Positions 27,770-35,343 of a stretch of 64,000 bases of DNA are shown in pieces (within the stretch, counting starts at the first letter, position 1; every line of letters starts with the position of its first letter). The stretch spans positions 1 to 64,000 of the forward strand of contig CAAEXF010000036.1 of the NCBI GenBank assembly GCA_900759715.1, written 5' to 3'. The notes beneath the pieces are model-generated. The model saw only the letters and a program-made list of their open reading frames with translations, made no database searches and was not told the origin of the DNA. The position numbers were made by a program, and so were the translations under genes. The DNA comes from Clostridium_AM sp900759715 (GTDB taxonomy: Bacteria; Bacillota; Clostridia; Clostridiales; Clostridiaceae).

Positions 27770-28957
27770 TTATTTCTCATTCAAGTAAACTATGGCACAT
27801 TCAGCAAAAACAGCAGCGGCCTTATATATTATGTCTTCATCTATATTAAATTCTGGATTATGAAGAGGCTTAATAATTCCTTTCTTGGAGTTGTATGTAC
27901 CTACCCAAAAAAATGTCCCTGGTACTTTCTCCTCAAAACTTGAAAAATCCTCACCTATCATAGTGGGCTTATCAACTATAATTACATTTTTATGTCCTAG
28001 TAGTTTGCTGGCAGCCTTTCCTACAACTGATGTAACTTCACTATCATTTATCACTGGTGCATGATATGGAATGAATTCAAAATTATATTTAGCACCATTA
28101 GCTAAACTTATACCTTTGATGATAGATTCCATAATATCAGGGATTTTATCTCTAACTTCATAGGTTAACGTTCTTATAGTTCCCTCCATCTCTGCTTTAT
28201 CCGGTATTACATTATGAGCTGAGCCTGAATTAAATCTTCCTATGGTTATAACAGCAGGCTCTAATGGATCTACCTTCCTACTTATTACAGTTTGGAGGGC
28301 CATATATATCTCGCAAGCAACAGCTATTGGATCTATACACTTATGTGGCTGTCCTCCATGCCCACCTTTCCCATATATGCTTATCTTAAAGTTATCTGAC
28401 GCAGCCATTAATGGTCCAGATTTGATCCCTATTTTACCAGCTTCAATATTAGGCCAAACATGAGCTCCTATAATTGCATCTACTTTAGGATTCTCTAATA
28501 CCCCACTATGTATTGTTTTTTCTGCTCCACCTTCCTTCTCTTCTGCAGGCTGAAACAAGAACTTTACATTTCCTTTTATTTTGTCCTTAAGCTCAGACAA
28601 AATTGCAGCAGCACCAATAAGCCATGCAACATGAGCATCATGCCCACAGGCATGCATTAAGTTAGGGTATTCAGATTTATATTTAATATTATTTTCTTCT
28701 GCAATTTTTAAACAATCCATATCTGCTCTTAAAAGTATGGTTTTACCTGGGTATTTGCCTCTAAGTAGCCCAACGACACCTGTAACTCCGACATTTCTTT
28801 GGACCTCTATGCCGTACTGCTCCAGCATCTCTGCTATTATTTTTGCAGTTCTAGTCTCATGTAGTCCTATTTCGGGATGAGCGTGTATATCTCTCCTTAT
28901 AGCTATAAGTTTATCTTTTATCGCCTCTGACTTCTTTAAAATTATACTTTCATACAC
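27770..28957 (-). CDS. M20 family amidohydrolase/peptidase
   Basis: Zinc-type hydrolase of the M20D group, which includes N-acyl-amino-acid deacylases, hippurate hydrolases and N-acetyl-diaminopimelate deacetylase. The 395 residues are typical. Metal-site motifs are LRADMD near 77, HACGHDAH near 102-109, PAEEKEGGA near 138 and GEDFSSF near 348. The start is a GTG at 28957 with aagaggtg 8 bases upstream. Substrate cannot be fixed from sequence. No linked dapH-type gene is present, which does not favour a lysine role. It lies upstream of ftsH in the same direction, but an AT-rich spacer of about 130 bp separates them. Confidence 0.9.
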   Translation of the reverse strand: MYESIILKKSEAIKDKLIAIRRDIHAHPEIGLHETRTAKIIAEMLEQYGIEVQRNVGVTGVVGLLRGKYPGKTILLRADMDCLKIAEENNIKYKSEYPNLMHACGHDAHVAWLIGAAAILSELKDKIKGNVKFLFQPAEEKEGGAEKTIHSGVLENPKVDAIIGAHVWPNIEAGKIGIKSGPLMAASDNFKISIYGKGGHGGQPHKCIDPIAVACEIYMALQTVISRKVDPLEPAVITIGRFNSGSAHNVIPDKAEMEGTIRTLTYEVRDKIPDIMESIIKGISLANGAKYNFEFIPYHAPVINDSEVTSVVGKAASKLLGHKNVIIVDKPTMIGEDFSSFEEKVPGTFFWVGTYNSKKGIIKPLHNPEFNIDEDIIYKAAAVFAECAIVYLNEK

Positions 28958-29084
28958 AAAGATTCACCTCTTTTATTCTAAAATCTTTATTAAAGTATAC
29001 TATCTAGCTAATTAAAAATAAAGTCAAACTTAATCTATATAGTAATTATTGCTTAAAGCTTCAATAACCTAAATTTAACTTTTA

Positions 29085-29127
29085 ATGAATAAAGAATGAG
29101 GCTAGTATCTCCTCATTCTTTATTCAT
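29085..29127 (-). terminator. Terminator of proS
   Basis: A 17-bp perfect stem (29085-29101 with 29111-29127, core gaataaagaatgagg) sits 38 bp past the proS stop codon. On the minus strand it runs into a T-containing stretch. It lies before the M20 gene and should end proS transcription. Confidence 0.8.
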
Positions 29128-29164
29128 CAAAAATCTACTTTTTATAATTATAACAACTTTATTT

Positions 29165-30601
29165 TTAATATGCTCTTCCCCAGTAAACTAAATGTTTAGC
29201 TTTTTTGCCACAGCATACACATGTGTCTGAAACAACCTCTTGCTCAAATGGCATACAACGAGATGTAGCGCCAGTTACCTCTCTTATCTTATCTTCACAA
29301 GCTCTATCTCCACACCACATTGCCTTAATAAATCCTGGTTTATTTTCAATGATATCCTCAAATTCTTCCATAGTTGTTGCTACATAAGTTTTTTCATCTC
29401 TAGTTCTTGTAACTTCTTCTAGCATTGAATTATGAATAATATCTAACATCTCTTGAGCCTTTGTTTCAATTTCATCCAATGAAACAATTATTTTTTCTCT
29501 GTTGTCTCTTCTTACTAGCACGGCTTGATTCTTCTCTATATCCTTTGGACCAATTTCTATTCTTAGTGGAATACCCTTCATTTCATATTCACTATACTTC
29601 CAACCTGGCATCTTATCACTATCATCAAGCTTAACCCTTACAACTTTAGCTAATCTTTCCTTTAACTCTTTTGCCTTTTCAAGTACTCCTTCTTTATGCT
29701 GAGCAACAGGAATAATTACCGCTTGAGTTGGTGCAATTCTTGGTGGCAATTTTAAACCACTATCATCACCATGAACCATTATTATTGCTCCAATTAATCT
29801 TGTAGTTACTGCCCATGTAGTATAGTGTGGGTACTCTAGCTTTCCATTTCTATCTGAGAACTGAATTGCAAATGCCTTTGAGAAATTTTGGCCAAGATAG
29901 TGTGAAGTACCTGCTTGTAATGCCTTTCCATCATGCATTAAGCTTTCAATTGTATATGTGTCATCTGCACCAGCAAATTTCTCTTTTTCTGTCTTTTTAC
30001 CCATAACTACTGGCATTGCTAACATGTCTTCACATAATCTAGAATACATGTTTAATATTTTAAGTGTATGACCTTCTGCTTCTTCTTTAGTCTCATGGAT
30101 TGTATGACCTTCTTGCCATAAGAATTCAGTTGTTCTTAAGAAAGGTCTAGTTGTCTTTTCCCATCTTACAACTGAACACCATTGATTGTATAGCTTTGGT
30201 AAATCCTTGTAAGATTGAACAATCTTAGCATAGTGTTCACAGAATAATGTTTCTGATGTTGGACGAACACATAATCTTTCAGCTAACTCGTCATCTCCAC
30301 CATGAGTTACCCATGCAACCTCAGGTGCAAATCCTTCAACGTGATCTTTTTCTTTTTGTAATAGGTTTTCTGGTATAAACATTGGCATAGAAACATTTTC
30401 ATGTCCATACTCTTTAAGTTTTGCATCTACATATTTCTGTATATTCTCCCAAATTGCATAACCATTAGGACGAATAATCATACATCCTTTAATGCTTGAG
30501 TAATCGGCAAGCTCTGCTTTTTTAACAATGTCTGTGTACCATTGTGCAAAATCAACATCCATAGGTGTTATTTGTTCTACTAATTTTTTTCCATTATCCA
30601 T
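29165..30601 (-). CDS. proS: Prolyl-tRNA synthetase (short, archaeal/eukaryotic-like type)
   Basis: Class II synthetase that charges tRNA-Pro. The 478 residues without an editing insertion mark the ProS type 3 form common in clostridia. Class II motifs are present: motif 2 around FLRTTEFLWQEGHT near 155-168, and the motif 3 arginine in the GDDSGLKLPPRIAPTQ segment near 278. The C-terminal zinc-like domain carries Cys residues in MWCGDRACED and CVCCGKKAKH, ending in the family's typical Tyr. The ATG at 30601 has a ggagg-like site. It is preceded by a T-box with a proline specifier. Confidence 0.97.
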   Translation of the reverse strand: MDNGKKLVEQITPMDVDFAQWYTDIVKKAELADYSSIKGCMIIRPNGYAIWENIQKYVDAKLKEYGHENVSMPMFIPENLLQKEKDHVEGFAPEVAWVTHGGDDELAERLCVRPTSETLFCEHYAKIVQSYKDLPKLYNQWCSVVRWEKTTRPFLRTTEFLWQEGHTIHETKEEAEGHTLKILNMYSRLCEDMLAMPVVMGKKTEKEKFAGADDTYTIESLMHDGKALQAGTSHYLGQNFSKAFAIQFSDRNGKLEYPHYTTWAVTTRLIGAIIMVHGDDSGLKLPPRIAPTQAVIIPVAQHKEGVLEKAKELKERLAKVVRVKLDDSDKMPGWKYSEYEMKGIPLRIEIGPKDIEKNQAVLVRRDNREKIIVSLDEIETKAQEMLDIIHNSMLEEVTRTRDEKTYVATTMEEFEDIIENKPGFIKAMWCGDRACEDKIREVTGATSRCMPFEQEVVSDTCVCCGKKAKHLVYWGRAY

Positions 30602-30720
30602 TTGAATACTCCTCCAATAATTTTTGAGTTTAATTAGAATTTAATACTTAAAATAATCATCAACTGATATTATTACCAACATTGCGCAATTTAGTAATAA
30701 AAGGTAATTAAATGCAATAT

Positions 30721-30945
30721 AAAAAGCCCCTAATCCCAAATAGGGACCGAGGCTGTATCGGCGGTACCACCCTTATTAATATACTTGCAAAAATATATTC
30801 ACTCTTAATTTCTTAACGGAAATTAGCCGCTGTATCCTACTACTATTTCAGTACAGAACTCCGAGGTAGGTTCAAAATGGCTTTTTGGAAATCTCTCACC
30901 TTACATTCCCTCTCTTTAAAAAAGCTTAAATTTCTACTAATCCTC
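30721..30945 (-). promoter_or_regulatory. T-box leader of proS (tRNA-Pro specifier)
   Basis: The T-box motif aagggtggtaccgcc lies at 30760-30774, followed by a terminator (agcctcggtccc/gggattaggggct and T run, 30722-30753). Stem I begins around 30930 with agagagggaatgtaaggtgagaga split here for length. The specifier loop reads gaa-CCU-acctcggag, with CCU at 30868-30870, a proline codon. The rest of the gap to the next gene (30946-31237) is AT-rich and contains only a candidate promoter for the plus-strand gene. Confidence 0.93.
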
Positions 30946-31237
30946 TTCCTTATTTTTGTAATATTGAAATTTTTTAAATTTATTTTATATGATAAGACAT
31001 AAATGTAAAATTGTCAATAGATTATCAAACTAAAATTTTAATATTTACGTACAATTTTTTTACACAGTCTTAATTATATAATTATGTATAGTTACTCATT
31101 AGGTAATCTCCTTATTTTTTAGTTTCTCTATCATAATATTTCAAATGAAATAAAATGTTACATATTCTTTATGAAACGAACATTTTAATATTTATTTCAT
31201 ATTATAATATAGATCAAAAATATAAAGGAGAAAGTCA

Positions 31238-31879
31238 ATGCTTTATTGTTCATATCCAGATATGACAGATTATCACTACAGGGCTAATCAAATAAATTCT
31301 TATATTAGAATATTCAATGCCTCTCCCAATTCTCCAGCTTTAGACATTTATGCCAACGGAAATCTTATCGTAAAGGATCTTGCTTACAAGGAATTTTCAC
31401 AATATCTTCCTGTTTCTCCTGGTAATTATAATATTAAGGTTTATCCTTCTGGACAAATTACGAATCCTGTTATAGATAGTAATATAAATATTCCTGCAAA
31501 TACTGTCTTTAATGTAGCCATAATAGGAACTTTTCCTACCATTAGTTTATATACCATACAGGAACCAACCACTGCTCAAAATTTCGGAAGAGCTTGTATA
31601 AGATTTATTAATCTTTCTCCAAATTCACCAGCTGTTGATATAAAGTTATCTGATGGTACAAAAGTATTTATAAATGTTGGTTATAAAGGTATTACAGATT
31701 ACGCTTGTATTCCTCCAGGAACATATACCTTCATAATCAATCTTGCTGGTACTGATGATATAGTATTAACTGTTCCTAATGTTAATCTAGCGCCTAATAC
31801 TTATTATACTATCTATACAGTTGGTCTAGTTGGAAAATCTCCGGCTTTAGAAGCTATAGTGGCACCAGAACCAAGATAA
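31238..31879 (+). CDS. DUF4397 domain protein with two repeats
   Basis: A 213-residue protein of two DUF4397-type beta-rich repeats. Repeat 1 starts at YIRIFNASPNSPALDIY (about 22-38) and repeat 2 at CIRFINLSPNSPAVDIK (about 126-142). Each is followed by a YKxxxxY...PGxY segment. No signal peptide or anchor is visible, and the N terminus (MLYCSYPD) is short and polar. The RBS aaaggag lies 8 bases before the ATG. The function of the family is not established. It stands alone on the plus strand amid minus-strand genes and ends at its own hairpin. Confidence 0.85.
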   Translation: MLYCSYPDMTDYHYRANQINSYIRIFNASPNSPALDIYANGNLIVKDLAYKEFSQYLPVSPGNYNIKVYPSGQITNPVIDSNINIPANTVFNVAIIGTFPTISLYTIQEPTTAQNFGRACIRFINLSPNSPAVDIKLSDGTKVFINVGYKGITDYACIPPGTYTFIINLAGTDDIVLTVPNVNLAPNTYYTIYTVGLVGKSPALEAIVAPEPR

Positions 31880-31882
31880 CAC

Positions 31883-31930
31883 AATGAAGCGAAGGTATTT
31901 TTTTATGTTACCTTCGCTTTCATTATACTT
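31883..31930 (+). terminator. Terminator of the DUF4397 gene
   Basis: aatgaagcgaaggta (31883-31897) pairs with taccttcgctttcatt (31909-31924) with one bulge, just after the stop codon. The T run is modest. Confidence 0.7.
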
Positions 31931-32087
31931 ATTTGTTAGCCTCTATACTCTAACTAGCTTGGGTCGTTGGCTTATAATTTCCTTTCTAGCTTAATTACTG
32001 TTTCAACGTGCCTTGAGTGTATAAAAGTGATATAATTTATTAAGAACGATTATTAATTATAATAAAATGTTTGTACAGAAAGCAGAA

Positions 32088-32256
32088 TGGAAATATTCTT
32101 AGACAAAGATGACAGCGGTTTGAACGCTATTTTCAACCTGATGATTTTCATTTAAACTCAGATCTTGAACAATATATTTTTTCAAAGATAAATGACGGTA
32201 GAAATCAAGATGTTGAAACATTGTTTTCTGGTGATAATAATGAAAAGAGGAGGTAA
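32088..32256 (+). pseudogene. Possible remnant of a gene's 3' end
   Basis: An open stretch from 32113 to the stop at 32254-32256 reads as a plausible protein tail (QRFERYFQPDDFHLNSD, then EQYIFSKINDGRN). It is preceded by a TGA at 32110 and has no start codon. In another frame, MEIFLDKDDSG begins at 32088 and may be the same gene before a frameshift. The tail ends 4 bases before the next gene's ATG, with that gene's RBS inside it, as in an operon. I do not recognise the family. It looks like a truncated neighbour acquired together with the following membrane gene. Confidence 0.4.
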
Positions 32257-32260
32257 AAGA

Positions 32261-32968
32261 ATGAAAAAAATATTTAACAAAAGGAATTTTATAAAATTTG
32301 TTTTTATAACAATGATATTATCCTCTGTTTTTGTAACAATCAGAATGATTATGGCCCCCACAGTTGTGCCTTTTTATAATCCCGATATAAGAGTAAAGAG
32401 CGATTACTTTTTGATGCTTTTGCAGTGTATACTCGGCACATTTGCAATGCTGCTTCCGGGCTTTACAGAAAAACGTTTAAAAGTAAGCATACCAACAAAT
32501 ATGATATTTGTTTATTCTGCATTTCTTTATTGTGCAATTTATTTGGGAGAGGTAAAGAACTTTTACTACAGAATTCCCAACTGGGATATGATTTTACATA
32601 CATTCAGTGGTGCTATGATAGGTGCATTAGGATTTACCGTAATAAGTTTTCTGAACAAAACCGAAAAAGTCCCGATTTATCTTACACCTGTATTTGTCGC
32701 ATTTTTCTCCTTTTGCTTTGCTGTAACTGTTGGTGTCGTTTGGGAGTTTTATGAGTATGCTGCAGACGGATTATTGGGAACCAATATGCAGAAATTCGGG
32801 ACAGAGAACGGAACCTTGTTCGTAGGGCACTATGCGCTTTCAGATACAATGGCGGATTTGTTGGTAGACTGTATTGGTGCGTTTGCAATGTCTATAATAG
32901 GTTATATCTCTATTAAGTATGATAAAAACTGGCATGAAAAATTAATGTTTAGGCGCAAGATTAATTAG
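32261..32968 (+). CDS. Multi-pass membrane protein, DUF2238/YjdF-like
   Basis: A 235-residue integral membrane protein with about six hydrophobic helices. The family-like signatures are WDMILHTFSGAMIG near 112, GVVWEFYEYAAD near 162 and DTMADLLVDCIGA near 199, with conserved acidic and His residues inside helices. I start at the ATG at 32261 because gaggaggtaaaaga precedes it. An in-frame start 23 codons upstream lies within the gene remnant. Codon use here has more G/C at third positions than its neighbours (for example gtc, gcc, gga, cgc), which suggests transfer. Function unknown. Confidence 0.75.
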   Translation: MKKIFNKRNFIKFVFITMILSSVFVTIRMIMAPTVVPFYNPDIRVKSDYFLMLLQCILGTFAMLLPGFTEKRLKVSIPTNMIFVYSAFLYCAIYLGEVKNFYYRIPNWDMILHTFSGAMIGALGFTVISFLNKTEKVPIYLTPVFVAFFSFCFAVTVGVVWEFYEYAADGLLGTNMQKFGTENGTLFVGHYALSDTMADLLVDCIGAFAMSIIGYISIKYDKNWHEKLMFRRKIN

Positions 32969-32997
32969 GCTAGATAAATATTTTATGTAAACTTATC

Positions 32998-33038
32998 AAC
33001 TCCTTCTATGATAGAATACTAAAATCATAGAAGGAGTT
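32998..33038. terminator. Hairpin after the membrane protein gene
   Basis: A 15-bp perfect stem (aactccttctatgat 32998-33012, atcatagaaggagtt 33024-33038). It lies 30 bp after the stop codon and could terminate the plus-strand transcript, though no long T run follows. Confidence 0.6.
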
Positions 33039-33057
33039 ACTATATCTTTGACAACAT

Positions 33058-33133
33058 TATGAACATCTTACTCCGTTACCCTTCGTAAGATGGGCTTTCA
33101 CACTAAGTTCAGCTATCGCTTCACTAAATGTTC
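33058..33133. repeat. Structured intergenic element beside rlmD
   Basis: Outer arms gaacat (33061-33066) and atgttc (33128-33133) enclose an inner hairpin catcttac (33064-33071)/gtaagatg (33085-33092). A segment with cacta direct repeats and agttcagctatcgctt follows. It ends 6 bp before the rlmD stop. It is not a conventional terminator and resembles the lysC-lysA gap structure in some words. The family is not identified. Confidence 0.4.
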
Positions 33134-33138
33134 AATGC

Positions 33139-34557
33139 CTATTTCTTTACTATCTTCACAACTGTCTCCACGTGAGCTGTCTGTGGAAACATGTCTACTG
33201 GTTGAATCTCTACAGTTTTGTAATTTAAATCATTTAATATTCCTAAATCTCTAGCTAGTGTTCCTGGATCACAGGATACATATACTATTCTCTTTGGCTG
33301 CATTTTAGCTATCGCATCCAAAAGTACTTTTTCACAACCTTTTCTTGGAGGGTCTACAACCACTACATCTGCTTTTATACCTTTTTCTATTAGTTCAGGA
33401 ATAACTTTTTCAGATTGTCCTACAATAAAATCTACATTACTAACGTTATTTTGTTTGGCATTTTCTATGGCATTTTCTATAGCTTCAGGAACTATTTCAA
33501 CTCCATAAACTTTCTTGGCATTCTGTGATAAAAATAAAGAAATTGTTCCGGTTCCACAGTAAGCATCAAATACAGTTTCATTACCTGTTAAGTTTGCATA
33601 TTCTAAAGCTTTGTTATAAAGCGCTTCAGTTTGTATTGGATTTACCTGAAAGAAAGAAAGCGGAGATATATTAAACCTGAAGTCTCCAATATAATCGCTT
33701 ATAGTATCATTTCCCCATAAGGTTTTACAATGCGGTCCTAGAATAACATTTGTTTTTTTATCATTTACATTCTGTATAATGCTCTTTATATCTATAATAC
33801 TTTCTGTAATTGATTTTACAAGAGCGTCTGCATGTGGAATATCTTTAGTTTTGGTTACTATTACAACCATAGTTTCTTTTGTCCTAAAAGCTTTTCTTAT
33901 CATTATATGCCTTATAATTCCACTATGCATTTCCTCATTATAAGTTTCTATATTGTATTTTTCAATCCAAGTTTTAACTAACCTAACTACCTTATCAGCA
34001 GTTTCATCTTGAATATTGCAAGCATCCATATGGATTATCTCATGACTTCTAGGTGCATAAAATCCTATTACAATATCGCTGCCTTTTTTACCAACAGGAA
34101 GCTGTACCTTATTTCTATATCTATAAGGATTGTTCATGCCTATTGTATTATGTATAACTATATCATTATCTTCTTTTTCTTTGCCCTCTTCTACGACATG
34201 CAGCTTACCTATCCTCTCTATGCAGTCCTTTACCCTATTTGTCTTAAACTTTAGCTGTGCATTATAAGAATAATGCTGAAGCTGGCATCCACCACACCTT
34301 TTGTAAGTATTACAAATAGGCTCTACTCTATCTTTTGATGATTCAACAACTTCTAAAAGTTTCCCGATTGCAAAGTTTTTATTTATTTTTATTATTTTTA
34401 TCTTAACCTTTTCGTTTAACAAAGCACCATTAATAAATACTGTAAAATCATTGATCTTTCCTACGCCTTCACCTTCATAACCCATGCCAGTTATAGCTAA
34501 TATATATTCTTTGTTTTTTTCTATCGGAATAGTTTTACTCATACTTTCACCCGCCAT
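33139..34557 (-). CDS. rlmD: 23S rRNA (uracil-5-)-methyltransferase, RumA/RlmCD family
   Basis: SAM-dependent m5U methyltransferase of 23S rRNA. The 472 residues show an N-terminal TRAM/OB domain (to about 70). The cysteine cluster PICNTYKRCGGCQLQH lies near 85-100, likely an iron-sulfur site. The Rossmann domain carries FDAYCGTGTISLFL near 322 and DPPRKGCE near 400. The catalytic Cys is in YVSCDPGTLARD near 427. It could be the Bacillus-type RlmCD acting on two uridines; symbol by family. The start may be the ATG at 34557 (gaggt upstream) or the in-frame ATG 5 codons later. Monocistronic. Confidence 0.92.
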   Translation of the reverse strand: MAGESMSKTIPIEKNKEYILAITGMGYEGEGVGKINDFTVFINGALLNEKVKIKIIKINKNFAIGKLLEVVESSKDRVEPICNTYKRCGGCQLQHYSYNAQLKFKTNRVKDCIERIGKLHVVEEGKEKEDNDIVIHNTIGMNNPYRYRNKVQLPVGKKGSDIVIGFYAPRSHEIIHMDACNIQDETADKVVRLVKTWIEKYNIETYNEEMHSGIIRHIMIRKAFRTKETMVVIVTKTKDIPHADALVKSITESIIDIKSIIQNVNDKKTNVILGPHCKTLWGNDTISDYIGDFRFNISPLSFFQVNPIQTEALYNKALEYANLTGNETVFDAYCGTGTISLFLSQNAKKVYGVEIVPEAIENAIENAKQNNVSNVDFIVGQSEKVIPELIEKGIKADVVVVDPPRKGCEKVLLDAIAKMQPKRIVYVSCDPGTLARDLGILNDLNYKTVEIQPVDMFPQTAHVETVVKIVKK

Positions 34558-34634
34558 ATTATAGTTTTACCTCATTAAAATCTTACTTCAATATTCTACA
34601 TTTTCCTGATTGTTTTGTCCATCAAAACCTATAC

Positions 34635-34665
34635 TGCAAAAAAATAAGCGGCAAATCCGCTTATT
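34635..34665 (-). terminator. Terminator of the DUF1540 gene
   Basis: aataagcgg (34643-34651) pairs with ccgcttatt (34657-34665) and is followed on the minus strand by eight T residues. It overlaps the stop codon of the gene. Confidence 0.85.
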
Positions 34666-35029
34666 GGTTGTACTCTTTAAAGGTTTCACATTGAGTGCGT
34701 TCACTTGAGTGTGCCTCTTGCCCATTTATCTGAACAAAATCTGCACTACATAATTTATTAACGTTATATATACAATCTTCTGCTTCACAAGCAATTTCTG
34801 GGCTTATTTCTACTGATTCTCCACTAAATAATTGAGTAAATTCTCCAGATAAATTTCTATTAGTAAAGTGAGATGTCGAATATATATCCCCTTTTTCCAA
34901 AAAAGTATCACAATCTGTTTCTGGACTTGAATGTGCTGAGCTGCCATTTACATGAATACTTGCTGCTACACAAAACTTATTTACATTATTTGCACAACGT
35001 TCTGCACTACATCTTAGCTTTCCACTCAT
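34661..35029 (-). CDS. DUF1540 protein with two cysteine-rich repeats
   Basis: A 122-residue protein built of two DUF1540 motifs. Repeat 1 has Cys7, Cys12, Cys20 and Cys40 (LRCSAERC...KFC...DCDTF). Repeat 2 repeats the pattern (IACEAEDC...KLC...QCETF) near residues 82-116. The Cys4 spacing suggests metal binding. Such proteins are common in sporulating Firmicutes and their role is unknown. The ATG at 35029 has aggagg upstream. It sits alone between rlmD and pyk with its own terminator. Confidence 0.88.
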   Translation of the reverse strand: MSGKLRCSAERCANNVNKFCVAASIHVNGSSAHSSPETDCDTFLEKGDIYSTSHFTNRNLSGEFTQLFSGESVEISPEIACEAEDCIYNVNKLCSADFVQINGQEAHSSERTQCETFKEYNQ

Positions 35030-35111
35030 GATAATTCCTCCTATCCAAAACTACATAAATATAGTTTCTTTTCTTTGAGAAATTTTATACTTTATAAGTG
35101 CAAAATTTAAT

Positions 35112-35140
35112 ATAAAAAAAGTGCACCTTTTAAAAGGTGC
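35112..35140 (-). terminator. Hairpin with T run upstream of the DUF1540 gene
   Basis: gcaccttt (35123-35130) pairs with aaaggtgc (35133-35140). On the minus strand a run of seven T follows. It is a second terminator-like hairpin between pyk and the DUF1540 gene. Alternatively it could attenuate a transcript starting between the two genes. The rest of the 313-bp gap is AT-rich with nothing clear. Confidence 0.6.
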
Positions 35141-35306
35141 TAAGTTAATATAGAATCAGTTGTCTCTTGTTTTCTCATCATATTAGTTTAACCACATATT
35201 TTTTTATTATACATTATTTTTACATAAATCTTCAATGGGAAAATAAAAAATATGATATTTTTTTCATTTTTATAAGCGTAATTTAAATAGTGGCAATTAT
35301 AATAAA

Positions 35307-35338
35307 CAGGTTGTTGGCTTTATGGGCTCAACAACCTG
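35307..35338 (-). terminator. Terminator after pyk
   Basis: caggttgttg (35307-35316) pairs with caacaacctg (35329-35338), 6 bp past the pyk stop. A short T-rich stretch (tttatt) follows on the minus strand. Confidence 0.7.
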
Positions 35339-35343
35339 TCATA

